Counted from the stretch's first letter, positions 21,876-32,480 are shown. The stretch is 64,000 nt of DNA from Furcasterigmium furcatum (GCA_001599815.1 BCIA01000004.1:2859051-2923050), one strand, 5' to 3'. Notes: generated by a model from the letters alone, not told the origin. Numbers and translations: made by a program.

Positions 21876-21978
21876 ACCCCTCTTCAGGACGGCATAGTCG
21901 GCAACTATAACCGTGTCCATCTCATCGCGTCAGGCGGTACCTGTGCCACTCTCTCGACTCGGAACGGGGCATCCTGAA
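21876..21978 (+). pseudogene. Decayed LysM module after the LysM gene stop
   Basis: Thirty-six bases after the TAG at 21839 an in-frame stretch reads TPLQDGIVGNYNRVHLI then TCATLSTRNGAS and a TGA. It parallels the start of the functional LysM segment (PVQDGMVDNCNRFHLL ... DCATLATQYGV) but lacks the second half of the domain and has lost the first cysteine. It is best read as the remnant of a second LysM unit cut off by stop codons. Confidence 0.7.
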
Positions 21979-22128
21979 TTCTCGTCATTAAACCTCATCA
22001 CAAGAACCAATCTTTCAGAGGACGGGATGCTTACGGGGGCGTGTAACTGCCGCACTTGCCGCATATGCATAGTGTAGTGACAAATTATTGGACTACGTGC
22101 TCCAGAGTTAATGCCGCCCAGAGATAAC

Positions 22129-22656
22129 TTACTCAACTTCGCTGTAGATCTTCCTGAATCGCTCTTTGAGCCACCAGTCGTACATTCTGTGCTTGTTTAA
22201 GTCGTTGCAGGTGAAGATAGCAGTACAGCGGTTAGAGAAGCGAGACACGTAACCACAATATGCGACCTGATCTGAGTATTCCCGTGAGAAGGACTCGGGT
22301 GTTAGTTGAATATCATGGCAGGGTACTCAGCTAGTTAGGAGGAGGATTTCTCACCGAGAAGGCACTGATACACTGTTCGCGGCTCCAGCCGAACCCACAG
22401 CTCGAGGAGCCTTTGCAGTCGTTGCGCTTGAGAATAGTGGACGGGTCTATGGAGGTACCGCTGGGCTGCTCCTCGACAGCCTTCTTGTTGGCCTCGTTAA
22501 ACTCGGAGACCTCGACGCCCTCAGGGATGTTCTCGCGAAGGGCGATACCTTTGCTGATGCTGTCGGCGATGGGTCAAGTTCGGCAGGAATTGCAGGATTG
22601 GGCATGGCGAGGACGCCAGTGGCCAGAAGGGAGATGAGGAGTCCCTTGAAGTGCAT
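22129..22656 (-). pseudogene. Broken small cysteine-rich secreted protein gene
   Basis: ATG 22656 begins a good signal peptide (MHFKGLLISLLATGVLA). About 30 codons in, coding-like text shifts to another frame, consistent with one lost base near 22567. The second part contains KRND (Kex2-like), DCKGSSSCGFGW, and, after an in-phase intron (donor at about 22355, GTGAGA), CGYVSRF and CTAIFTC. These motifs recall a family of small secreted fungal proteins sometimes grouped with killer-toxin-like effectors. The frame ends at TAA 22129-22131; a further CGKCGSY motif downstream cannot be spliced in phase. It may be a pseudogene, or a single sequencing error in an intact gene. Function unknown. Confidence 0.6.
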
Positions 22657-22849
22657 CTCTGCAAGCTGAGTTGATCTTGATGTTCTTCTTGTTGAAAATG
22701 GAGAAGGCGGAAAGGAAGGCGAGCCGATGGGTGCTTCTGGATTTGAGACTTGCGTGTTCTTCAACTCTGTAACGCCTCTACAGCCCTTGCCCAATGTCAG
22801 TGTTCTCACGACTGCGTCGAACACCTGCTGACATGCTATCGTCAATAGT

Positions 22850-23170
22850 AGGTAGCGACTATTAAAAGCCGCTACCCACCTAATGTCGGAATTACTTAGA
22901 TTCTAAGATCTTTTAATTGCTATAGCCACTTAAAGGTAAGGTAGCTACTCCCTTGTAGAGTTTTTACCTCCCTCTTCCCCCTTTATAGAAGGAGATAATC
23001 TACAGCCTCCTTTGACCAAAGAGGCGTATGGGCATGACGCCGAGAAACTCTATATCCGTTGATTTAGTTTTATCTCCTTTTTACCATTGAAAAGCCTCCT
23101 TTCTTAGTATCCTTAAGGACCAGCCGTTAATAATATCCTATACCGTTAGCTTTATATCCTTGATAGTTTG
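22850..23170. repeat. AT-rich, possibly RIP-affected repeat relic
   Basis: The composition shifts to AT-rich with many TA, TTA and TATA steps and no open frame. This resembles transposon remnants changed by repeat-induced point mutation (C-to-T). No terminal repeats or transposase text can be recognised, so the element type is unknown. Confidence 0.4.
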
Positions 23171-23849
23171 AGCTGCCTCATACGGAAGTGTCGTCTGTCC
23201 GTAAAGCTGAAGCTGACCACCCATGCATTTACGTCAAGTCAAGTCTTCAGGGTTCGTTTTCAGAGGGTGTTGCCAGAAGAAGATTGGCTGCTCAGCTTGT
23301 CTGTGTGCTTCGGCGTGTAAGCATACTCCGTTCACATCCTGCCTTCGGCTCAGTGTCCATTGACGTTGTCGACAGCCGGCCACCTCATTCAGAGGGCCCC
23401 CGGGTCGAATGCTCAGCATTGAATGGCCAGAACAACGCCCGGAGCCTTGGCATATTTGCGGTTCGTGATAATCCGCGACCGCAGATGTGGTTGCGGGACT
23501 AGACGGAATGACCCTCCTATAGTAGACCTTTATCCTCCCCAGCCCAGGTACTTAAGCGCGTTGAATTGGTCGCACAGCTTGTCGGTTGCTCGGCCCTTGA
23601 AGGAGCATCCTTCTCCACTGTAGGCAAGTTGAATTTGTCATACTCATCCTTGGGAGAATCCATCACGCTGGTGCTCCTCTTCCACCCTTTTCAGGGCCTG
23701 CATTATCCCCACCTCTCACCCGTCGCTGAATCTCACGAACAGGGCCCTTTCAAATACCCAAATGGATGCCATTACAAAGCAAAGGACCGACGCGATCCCG
23801 CCGTGTGCGTGTGAAAGCTACCGACAACCTGTCACCCTGGCATCACCCA

Positions 23850-23905
23850 GATCACCTGCTAGCCACCCCGAAGGTGATCGCTAAGATCGTTTTACGCAAC
23901 TTTGC
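23850..23905. repeat. Dispersed repeat, copy 1, with 8-bp inverted arms
   Basis: GATCACCT and AGGTGATC form perfect inverted arms around 14 bases, followed by AAGATCGTTTTACGC and CTTTGC. The same order of blocks occurs at 35907-35971. It is probably a fragment of a transposable element or MITE. Confidence 0.55.
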
Positions 23906-24053
23906 CGGGATTTCAAAAGAACACCGTCCAGCGGTCGTCGGGTAGCATGTGGTTAGGTATGTATTGGTACAAAGCTCGAGACGAGCCCGTATACTGTCAT
24001 CACCTGTAGTGGCCCTACCTCCCCGCTGGCTCGAAAGGAACAGAAGGCAGCCT

Positions 24054-25796
24054 CTACCACCCAGAGTATATCACCCCCTCGTAAGCTTTGAGTCGAACGA
24101 GTCCACCCGCCCCGATGGTCTCGACGTTCTTCCCAATCAGCCTCTTCCACCCAACGCACCCCTCAAGGACAACAGTCTGCTCCGTGTTGGAGAAGCTCAG
24201 CAGCACAAGAGCCTCACGCGCATCGTGGCTCGTCATCTTGTACGCGAAGACATCCTCGCTGTCGGCGAGCTCGGGCAAGATGGAATACCTGCCGTATACA
24301 AAAACGTCCCTGTGCCGCAGCCGCAGCGCCAGGACCTCCCTCCAGAACGCCAGAACGCTGTCGCCATCGGCCTCCTGCTGCTCGACATTCCACTCCCGGA
24401 AGTCGTCATTGACGCGCATCCAGGGCGCATCCCCGCGCGTGAAGCCTCCGTGCCCCTCGGCCGTCCACTGCATGGGCAGCCTCCCGTTGTCGCGAGCCTT
24501 GAGCCTCATCTCCCGCATGATGTCGGCCATGTCCGCTCCGGGGCCGCCCCTCTTCTCGAGCACGCTGTTGTAGTAGTTCCTTCCCTCGACGTCGATGAAG
24601 TCGTCCACGGTCCACGACGCGGGCGCGTTGGCCATGCCGATCTCCTGGCCCTGCAGCAGGAACAGCGTGCCGCTGAGGGTCGCCAGGTACACGGCCAGCA
24701 TCTTGGCGGCGTCCTTGCGATGGACGGGCAGGTCCGACCCGTACCGTGATAGTGAGCGGCCCGAGTCGTGGTTGTCCATGTAGACCGAGTTCCAGCCGTC
24801 GAACTCGCGCATGGCACCCTGCCACTGGCCCGTGATCGCCTTGAGCTTGGACAGCCGGAAGTCGTCCCGCTCGTACTTGTGGCTCGGCCCAAAGTCCATG
24901 TCCACAATGTCGCCCGTGAAGAGCATGTTCAGCTCGTGCCGGTCGCTGGCGACGTAGCTGGCCACGCTGGCCACGTCCTTGGTGAAGCCCAGCTCCCCGA
25001 CCGTCATGCAGTCGTACAGGTCCAGGACCTTCTCTCGCATCTCACGGATGTACTCGTGCATCCGTGGCCCGCTAGCGTAGTACTTGTTGCCGGGCTGGAA
25101 CTCCGCGTCTGGCACGGTGACTGGGGCGTCCGGGAGGTCGGGGTGCTTGGACATGAGGTTCATCGAGTCGATGCGGAACCCGTCAACGCCCTTGTCCAAC
25201 CAGAACCGCATGTCGGCGTGCGTTGCGTACCGCATGGCCTCGTTGGACCAGTTCAGGTCCGGCTGTGACGGGAGGAAGAGAGACAGGTAGTACTGGCCCG
25301 AGTGCTCGTCCCATGTCCAGGCGCTGCCGCCGAAGATGGAAGCCCAGTTGTTGGGTGGCCTGCGTGCGCCGTCTGGCCCAACCTTTGCGTCTCGCCAGAA
25401 GTACCAGTCCCTCTTGGGGGAGGTCCTTGAGGAGCGCGACTCCCGGAACCACTCGTGCTCATGGCTGGTGTGGTTGACCACGAGGTCCAGGAGCACTTTG
25501 ATGCTCCTTTCGTGACAGCCCTGAATGAGCGTCTCGACGTCTTCGAGCGTTCCGTATGGGCGGTGGATGTCTCTGTAGTCTGAAACATCGTAGCCCATGT
25601 CATGCTGGGGACTCTTGAAGATGGGCGAGAGCCAGATGGCGGTGGCTCCGATAGACTGAATGTAATCGAGCTTTGAGATGACACCCGGTAGGTCACCGAG
25701 TCCATCGGCGTCGGAATCGAGGAAGCTTGCAGGGTAGATCTGGTAGACCACTGCTTCCTTCCACCATTCTCTCTTGGGGCACGGGAATGCCGGCAT
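24054..25796 (-). CDS. Alpha-glucosidase / maltase, GH13
   Basis: Single exon, 580 residues, the usual size for fungal maltase/oligo-1,6-glucosidase. GH13 motifs occur in order: KEAVVYQIYP at the start, DLVVNHTS (region I), GVDGFRIDSM (region II, catalytic nucleophile Asp), TVGELG (acid/base Glu) and DNHDSGR (region IV Asp). There is no signal peptide, so it acts inside the cell on imported alpha-glucosides such as maltose or isomaltose. It is divergent from a maltose-type permease at 26424 and lies 2.7 kb from a MAL-activator-like Zn2Cys6 gene, the arrangement of fungal MAL clusters. Position and family together make maltose/isomaltose use likely; the exact linkage preference is not readable. 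Confidence 0.93.
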   Translation of the reverse strand: MPAFPCPKREWWKEAVVYQIYPASFLDSDADGLGDLPGVISKLDYIQSIGATAIWLSPIFKSPQHDMGYDVSDYRDIHRPYGTLEDVETLIQGCHERSIKVLLDLVVNHTSHEHEWFRESRSSRTSPKRDWYFWRDAKVGPDGARRPPNNWASIFGGSAWTWDEHSGQYYLSLFLPSQPDLNWSNEAMRYATHADMRFWLDKGVDGFRIDSMNLMSKHPDLPDAPVTVPDAEFQPGNKYYASGPRMHEYIREMREKVLDLYDCMTVGELGFTKDVASVASYVASDRHELNMLFTGDIVDMDFGPSHKYERDDFRLSKLKAITGQWQGAMREFDGWNSVYMDNHDSGRSLSRYGSDLPVHRKDAAKMLAVYLATLSGTLFLLQGQEIGMANAPASWTVDDFIDVEGRNYYNSVLEKRGGPGADMADIMREMRLKARDNGRLPMQWTAEGHGGFTRGDAPWMRVNDDFREWNVEQQEADGDSVLAFWREVLALRLRHRDVFVYGRYSILPELADSEDVFAYKMTSHDAREALVLLSFSNTEQTVVLEGCVGWKRLIGKNVETIGAGGLVRLKAYEGVIYSGW

Positions 25797-26423
25797 GGTG
25801 GTGGCGGGGAAAGAGTTTGGTCTGGATGAGTCTGCTGACCTTGCTGATGAGGAGGAATCAGTCGATCATTCCAACATGATCCAGTCTCTTTAATACCGAA
25901 GGGGCCACTCATGATGTGTAAGTGGCGCTTCGTGCAATCGACCCCGGACCAAGTCGGCTGAATTTCATGGTTGAATTATGATTTGCTGGATGGCATCAGC
26001 GATGGAGCGGACGGAGCTTGTGTCTCTTAGTCTCGCGCGATCCCCAGTTTCGGCATCTTTCTCGCTCTTGGTAACCAATGATAATTCAACCTCTTGGCCA
26101 CCGTCGAGAGGCTTCATCGACCAATCGAAATTCACCCGCTCGCGTCTGAGCACCACCACGACATCCGATTGTGACGGGGAGATGCTAGTGGTTTTCACCC
26201 TGATCCCATCCCCATGGGCGACCCTCCATCTGGACAATGGGGACCCCTGGAGATGTCTGGGGAACTCGAGTCATGCCATAGCAGCTCGGTCCGACAGTCG
26301 TGATATAAAGACGGTGGACGATTGCCTCTATCGTCGTCCACTCAACAGCCTCAAGTGCCAACTCTCTCATCCAGCTTCGTTCGTCCTCCCTTACCCATTG
26401 TTGCCAAGCACCTAACCCAAAAC
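25797..26423. promoter_or_regulatory. Shared divergent promoter of alpha-glucosidase and permease
   Basis: A 627-bp region between two divergent genes. TATAAA at 26304-26309 lies 115 bases before the permease ATG. CGG triplets occur close together (for example CGGACGG near 26009 and CGG-N7-CGG near 25946), as expected for Zn2Cys6 control, but no exact known operator can be claimed. Confidence 0.5.
26304..26309 (+). promoter_or_regulatory. TATA box of sugar permease gene
   Basis: TATAAA lies 115 bases before ATG 26424. Confidence 0.45.
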
Positions 26424-28129
26424 ATGGACTCCAAGCCCACCAAGCCGGTCACGGATGTGTCCCAGACGACAGACCATGTCGAGAAGACCATCGACGCGGC
26501 CGAGATCGCCCTGGACACGGCCAAGGACGACGCTGCTGCCGCCGCCGCCCCGGACCTGACTCCCAAGGAGCAGTACCAGCGCCTGTGGGCGAACCTGAAG
26601 AAGGACAGACGATATGTCCTCTGGTCGCTCTACATCATGTCTCTCGTCTTTGCCTGGGGCTACGATGCCGGGCTCTCGGGCGTTGCCATCGCCTTTCCCG
26701 AGTTCCGCAAGGTCTACGGAGAATACTACGCCGCCGGAGACCAGTTTGTCATCCCCGCCCTTTGGCAATCTCTCTGGAACGCGGCCAGCACCATCGGCCA
26801 GGTCATCGGGGCCTTCCTGACGGGTCATTTCGCCGACCACGTCGGTCGCAGGGCTCTGCTGTGGACCGCTGTCGTGCTCTCCCTGGCCTCGTCGTTCGCC
26901 CTCGTCTTCGCCCCATCCCTGCCCATCCTCTTCGTCTCCAAACTCCTTCTCGGCTTCTCCGTCGGCCTCTCAACCGTCACGCCCCCGCTGTACGTCACCG
27001 AGAATGCGCCCGCCGCCCTGCGAAGCTCCCTCAGCTCTTTGACCAACGTCATCATCGTCTTGGGCTTCTTCCTCTCCTCCATCACCGGCTGGGGATCGTC
27101 CAAGATTTCTGGGGAGTGGAGCTACCGACTCGCCTTCGTCATGACCTTCCTTGTCCCGACACTCTTCGCCATCGTCCTCCCCTTCCTGCCCGAGTCGCCC
27201 GTTTGGTTCGTCAAGAAGGGCAGGGATGACGACGCTCGCAAGGCCATCATCAAGCTCTACGGCAGCAATGCTGACGTCGAGGAGCGACTGAGGTTCATCA
27301 AGTCCGAGCTCGAGGCTGCTGCCAGCGAGGCCAGCATGGCTGAGCAGACGAGATGGAAGGCCATCTTCTCCAAGGAGAACCGGTCCCGAACCCTCATCGC
27401 CGTGCTCGGCCTCCAGTCTCAGAATTTCTCTGGTGGATATTTTGCCAGTGAGTATTTCATTCTTGACAGCCACCCCCAATTCAACAAAAGCCTTAATCTT
27501 TCTTCACAGACACGTACCAGACGTATTACTTTGAGCTCATCGGCCAGTCCGATCCCTTCGGTCTCACCGCTATATCCTCGACCCTCCAGTTCCTGTCCAA
27601 CTGCGTCGCCGTCACGCTCTCCGATGTCCTGCCTCGCCGAAAGTCCCTGATCGGTGGCGGCTCGCTGCTCTGCTGCTGGTCCATCATCATTGCCGGGACA
27701 TCTCTCGCCAGCAAGACCAACACGGCAGCCAACACGGCGCTTCTCGTCTTCATGATCTCATGGTCGATGCTGTACACCGCGACGGTGGGATGCTTCGGCT
27801 GGGCCGTCGCCCAGGAGACCGCTTCGCAGGCGACGCGACCCAAGACCCTGGCATTCAGTCTCGTGTGCCAGCAGCTCACCGCCCTCATGCTGTCATCCGT
27901 CTTCCCGTACTTCATCAACCCGGACCAGCTGAACTGGGGTGGCAGGGTCATGTTCCTGTTCGTTGGTGCCGAGGTCTTTATCCTCGCGACGCTTTTCTTC
28001 CTCCAGCCCGAGACGAAGAACCGGACGTATCATGACATTGACTGCCTGTACGCGCAGGGTGTTCCTGCGAGGAAGTTCAGCAAGTATGTTGTCAACAACG
28101 GAGCCGTCATCAAGAAGACGAGTTCGTAG
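26424..28129 (+). CDS. MFS sugar transporter, maltose/alpha-glucoside type
   Basis: Two exons (26424-27447, 27510-28129) give 547 residues. About twelve membrane helices are visible. Sugar-porter signatures are present: GYDAGLSG in TM1, DHVGRR after TM2, PESPVWFVKKGR after TM6 and PETKNRTYHDID after TM12. The length and the text after TM12 are those of fungal maltose (MAL) permeases, proton symporters of the plasma membrane. It is divergent from the GH13 alpha-glucosidase, so uptake and intracellular hydrolysis of an alpha-glucoside are coupled here. The intron (27448-27509) is in phase and restores NTYQTYYFELIG. The 100-residue N-terminal tail is alanine/aspartate-rich. Confidence 0.92.
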
Positions 28130-28531
28130 GGGAAAGTAGAGGCGCTTGGCGATATTTTGGAACATATGAAAGATTCTCTGGGTGGTGGAGACGAGGTCAT
28201 GAATAGGTGTAGGTCCGGCGGGTGAGGCAAGGCCGTAAGCTCCTATAGTCTTCAATTTGACTAGATTTGGCCGTAAGACACCGTGGGTGATATTGTGAAA
28301 ACCGCCAACATCTCATGGGCTCTAGTAATTAGTGCCCGACTCCAGCTAACCCGCCGGAACCACCTCCCGAGGCCATGATTCACGTGGCGCTATCCGCACT
28401 AGCATCAATCGAATGGGGTGCATCATTAATATTTCCTTCCCCGCCTTGACTGGGTGATCCATTTCTTCTTCCTCACGACCACTCATGCGGCGCCGACACT
28501 CGCCCCCAGCCAGTGACAACAGCCTCTCATC
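28130..28531. other. Intergenic region, no gene seen
   Basis: Promoter space of the Zn2Cys6 gene that follows, in the same direction as the permease. Confidence 0.4.
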
Positions 28532-30082
28532 ATGTCCCTTCCAGATGGTCCGATAGCGATGCCGAAATGGACGTCCAAAGTCCGACAGGCTTGCGACCCA
28601 TGCCATGCGCGGAAGGTCCGCTGCGACGGCTGCAGGCCGTGCACTCACTGTCTGGAATCAGGCGTTGATTGCACGTACTTGGCAGTCCACAAGAAGACAG
28701 GCCCAAAGGGCCCTCGACTTCCTCGGAGGCTGCTTCGACATTCATCGAGGTCACCGCCACACCCTCGTTCTAGCCCCGGTGGCGGTGAATGTAGGAGCCC
28801 CAGGGCTGCGAGACCTCCCGGGGACACATGGCTTCCGGAAGGCAATGCCTACGGTTTTCAACCATCCCCTCGAGTATCGTCCAGGGTCATACAATGGTGC
28901 CTCAGCGCCTACTTCACACACAAGTACCCACTCACGCCCATCCTGGATCGCGAGCAAGTCGGGCTATGGGACGTGCCCGCCTCGCCCGAGCAGTACAGCC
29001 TCGTGACGGCCTGCTGTGCCGTCATCTCCCTTTCGCCAGAAATCCTCCCGCCGCCGCCGTGCGAGCTGGTCATCCCGCCGGCCGATTTCCTCATATCCGA
29101 GTCCGTCCGCGCAAGGTGGTACTGTGACCTGGCCGGCAGCCCGTCCCTGACCCATGTCCAGACGTCCTTCTTCCTTTACGCCGTTTTCTTCTGCAAGGAC
29201 AAGGACAACGCGGCGTGGTACTACCTAAGAGAGGCGATCACATTTCTACAGACGCTGCGCCTGCACGAAGAGCCCACCTACAGCGCGCTCGACGATCTAC
29301 TCCTGGCAAAGTATGCTCGGCGCATGTTCTGGGTCCTGTTCATCACGGAGAGGGCGTACTCGCTACAGAGGAATCGTCCCATAACCCTACAAGACACACT
29401 GAGCCTGCCTCACGTCGGCCCATCGAGCTCGGATGCCGAGATCCTACTTGGCTTCCTTGACCTCATCTCCCTCTTCCGCCACTTCGACGCCGACCTCATC
29501 GCGACCTGGAACTCGCCGACCCGATCAACCAATGCTGACCTCGGCCTCTTGACGCTGCAAAACTACCTCAGGTATACACTTCCCAACGTGTCCAGCTACT
29601 CCCCCGTCCAGCAAGCAGACCTCCTCATGTCGCGGCAATGGCTCAAGATCATCGTCTGGAAACTCTGCGTCTCCCAATCAACCCTGTCCACCACCAACAA
29701 CAGCGAAGACGCCATGTCGCTGCACTACCCGGCGACCATCGCGCGCGATGTAGTGCTCGCCTCCCGGCTGGTGTCTACCGAGGCTTTCGAGGCCAACGGC
29801 ATCGGCATCTTGGAGAAGGTCTTCGACGTGGGGTGTTCGCTCGCCGATGTCCTGCTGTTGGTTCCCGGCAGCCAGGGATCGGTCATGGATGTCGGCCCCA
29901 TCGATACGTTGATGGAGATTGTGAGGCTTGTGGGCACGAGGTTCGGGGGTAGCTACAGACACTTGAGCATGCTGGCGGACAAGGCGCATGGGTGTCTGCT
30001 CATGAACGTAGATAGGAGCCTGCCTCTGCCAGCAGATACGGACCCTGAGACGGCCGACCGAGTCGAAGAATTAAGCATGTAG
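28532..30082 (+). CDS. Zn2Cys6 transcription factor, MAL-activator-like
   Basis: Single exon, 516 residues. The zinc cluster CDPCHARKVRCDGCRPCTHCLESGVDC starts at about residue 20 and is followed by KKTGPKGPR, a pattern shared with AmyR/MAL-activator-type regulators. The middle homology region includes ARRMFWVLFITERAYSLQRNRP, a block typical of this subgroup, and a repeat of leucine-rich helices. Regulators of this type control maltose or starch genes, and this one lies directly beside the permease and alpha-glucosidase, so cluster-specific activation is likely. A second gene with the same FWxLFxTERxYxLQ block lies 0.6 kb downstream on the other strand. Confidence 0.88.
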   Translation: MSLPDGPIAMPKWTSKVRQACDPCHARKVRCDGCRPCTHCLESGVDCTYLAVHKKTGPKGPRLPRRLLRHSSRSPPHPRSSPGGGECRSPRAARPPGDTWLPEGNAYGFQPSPRVSSRVIQWCLSAYFTHKYPLTPILDREQVGLWDVPASPEQYSLVTACCAVISLSPEILPPPPCELVIPPADFLISESVRARWYCDLAGSPSLTHVQTSFFLYAVFFCKDKDNAAWYYLREAITFLQTLRLHEEPTYSALDDLLLAKYARRMFWVLFITERAYSLQRNRPITLQDTLSLPHVGPSSSDAEILLGFLDLISLFRHFDADLIATWNSPTRSTNADLGLLTLQNYLRYTLPNVSSYSPVQQADLLMSRQWLKIIVWKLCVSQSTLSTTNNSEDAMSLHYPATIARDVVLASRLVSTEAFEANGIGILEKVFDVGCSLADVLLLVPGSQGSVMDVGPIDTLMEIVRLVGTRFGGSYRHLSMLADKAHGCLLMNVDRSLPLPADTDPETADRVEELSM

Positions 30083-30698
30083 ATGAGTGAATTGACGCGC
30101 CTCGAATGCGTTTCCAGCCCACTATCCACTGGATGGCCTTGCAGACTGTTTATGTATGCTTCCCCATGGGGCGATGTTTCTTTCTCCCCCGCAAGGTTCG
30201 TATTCGATAACACCCCTAACCAGCCAATGAGTATTGAAGCATGCGGGAATGTCGGCGGAAAATTATCTCCATCCTCTACGGCGGGTTTCCCGAGAATGTG
30301 CCACAGACACGGTTCACATTGTCGGTCCGACAGAGATGGCCCGGCATATGCAAGGTTCGCTCATACTTGATTTCTGAGGCATCGCGAGTCTGTGGCGTGC
30401 TTTGCGCGACATGGTGAGTAAATTAAATCATGTGGCGTATGGTTCGAGTTCGTTGGGGTTACGGCGCCCGTGTTTGAGTTTTCCGTAATGCGCAGTGCGT
30501 CCTCTCCTCCACAGGGTATCATACCCCGGGCAAGACCAAGAGACCTGGGCTCATTAGATCGCCCGTCTTGTCCCAGAGGAGAAAAACGTGTCCCATGTGG
30601 TCTGCCAAACACCGGCCACATCTGATTTCTGGGAGTAAAAGTACATAAAGCTAAATAGTTTATTAGCTTTATTTCCTTTGCGCGACGTGACACATCTC
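30083..30698. other. Convergent intergenic region
   Basis: Space between two convergent regulator genes. Apart from the hairpin at 30645-30672 nothing is seen. Confidence 0.45.
30645..30672 (-). terminator. 10-bp perfect inverted repeat in a 3' region
   Basis: ATAAAGCTAA and TTAGCTTTAT flank an 8-base loop. The repeat begins 27 bases beyond the stop of the minus-strand regulator, so it would form a hairpin in its 3' UTR and may take part in 3' end formation. Its role is inference. Confidence 0.4.
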
Positions 30699-32480
30699 TT
30701 AGTATGCCAATGCATTGCCGGGCCCATCCTCCGACTGCATCTTCGCGTTGTCTGAGGCGTAGTCCTGCAGTGCGCCTGATGAGCCATCGCAGATCCCCCA
30801 TTGCATGTTAATCTGGCTGGCCGGTGAGGTGCACCCCAGCACCGCTTCGGAGTGCTTGAGAAGCCTGAGAAGAAAGTGAGACCTGGAACCCCGCATGTCG
30901 TCGAGGCACTTGACGATAGCGGAAAGCATGTCCACAGACCCAAACTCGGACGATGAAGTCAGGAGAGGAGCAGCCATGGAAACGTCGGCGAGGCTCATCC
31001 CGATGTCAAATAACTTTTGTTCCTGCTCAAAGTCAGTAACTTCCCAGGGTCGTTTGTCAAAGTACGCGCTCACCAGAGCTATTCCGTGACATTCCTTGGA
31101 CTCATGAGAGGCCACGTGTAGACGACTCACGATGGGTTTCGCCGCAGCAAATGGAAGCTCCAGACTCTTTGAAAGACCGCGGCCGCTTCCCTGGCCAAAG
31201 TTGACATCGCACGTAAGCCGCCACATTGAAACACGCAGCCACTGCTGCGTGACAAGAGTATCAAGGCTTTGGCTCTCGAGCACCGAGTCGGTCGCTCGTA
31301 CGGTGCAAAGCCTCTCGCCTACGCGCTGGCTCAGCATGATTCCTTGACCTTGCTGCTGCGAAGGGTCGTTGCCGGGCAGCCAATCGTAGAGTGAGTGCGG
31401 AAGCATTTCAAAGAGGCGGATGTGGTTGACAAAGTCATGCATGATGACGGGGTGGTCCGAACCGACGATCTGCGGCTTGAGGATGGTGCTACGAAGCATC
31501 GCCGGCCGACGGTGCTGCAGAGCGTAAGTCCTGTGACGTGTATTAGATCGGTGCATCTGACATGAGAACTATGAAAGGGTTCGTTACCTCTCCGTTACGA
31601 ACAGTAGCCAGAAAATACGCCGCTGTACTTCGCGATCACTTGGAGCAAAGGTACAGTACGTGGCTTCATTGTCGAGTCCTAGGGAAATCGCCAATGACAG
31701 GCTTTCGTTCAGGTAGTACGCCGCGTGGTAGTGTTGCTCGAGATTCCCGTGGGCCGCAAAGAGAAAGAAGGACGTAAGTATGGCATCTGGTCCCAAGTTG
31801 TCGACGATGTCGAACTGACGCCGCAGCCGTTTCGCAGCCGACAGCAGACCCTCCCCCGTCAACGACGGTTCCGGAGCCGTATCAACGGTTCTATTAACCT
31901 CGTCACACTCTCTCGTGTAGTCAAGTTTGAGCTGTATCCGTGTGGCGGCGCAGAGGGCCATAATAAGTGCCTGTCGGGGAGGTGGGAGCTCGTCAAATTG
32001 CAAGGCGTCGGCGAGGATCTCGATTTCGTTGAGGACTGGCATGATGGGAAATATGTGCTTCAGAAAGACTTGGACATTGGCGGCCAACGGAAAGGTCAGC
32101 TGCCCCTTGCTCTGGGCTGGCTCAACGGTCGAGACCGGCATGGCCATCCCCGAGGCGATAGGGGAAGGGATATAGATAGGGGAGGGGATCTGGACCGCAG
32201 CTGCCTGTTTCTGGTCTTCTTCCATCTTGCGCTGGATCTGCGCCGGTGTGCTGACTTCGATGTGATCCTTCTCGAAGTTTGTGAAGCCTCGCTTGATGTG
32301 AAGCAATCGACGGCCCGCACGGGGCCCAGGGCGCCGAATCGGGTGCAGGTACTGGCAAGGGATGGATGTGGCAACACAGCTGCGGCAGGGTAGCTCGCGG
32401 TCGCACTTTGTCTTGCGGAAACGGCAGTTGTCGCATGCCTGCTTGGGTCGGTGCTGCTGAGGCGTGCTTGGGAAATCCAT
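30699..32480 (-). CDS. Second Zn2Cys6 transcription factor of the sugar cluster
   Basis: Two exons (32480-31588, 31530-30699) give 574 residues. The zinc cluster CDNCRFRKTKCDRELPCRSC...C is at about residue 17, followed by RRPGPRAGRR. The middle region carries QRRIFWLLFVTERTYALQHRRP, clearly parallel to the block in the neighbouring regulator, so both belong to one subfamily (MAL-activator/sugar-regulator type). ATG 32480 follows a TTG in the same frame and is the first true ATG. The gene is divergent from a GH27 alpha-galactosidase at 33412 and convergent with the first regulator. Control of the galactosidase is a reasonable inference. The 57-nt intron is in phase. Confidence 0.88.

Larger units (their letters stand above)
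22657..24053. other. Gene-poor stretch with AT-rich core
   Basis: I see no supportable gene. The part at 22850-23170 is clearly richer in A and T and in TpA steps than its surroundings. Part of 23850-23905 recurs at 35907-35971 (listed separately). Confidence 0.5.
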
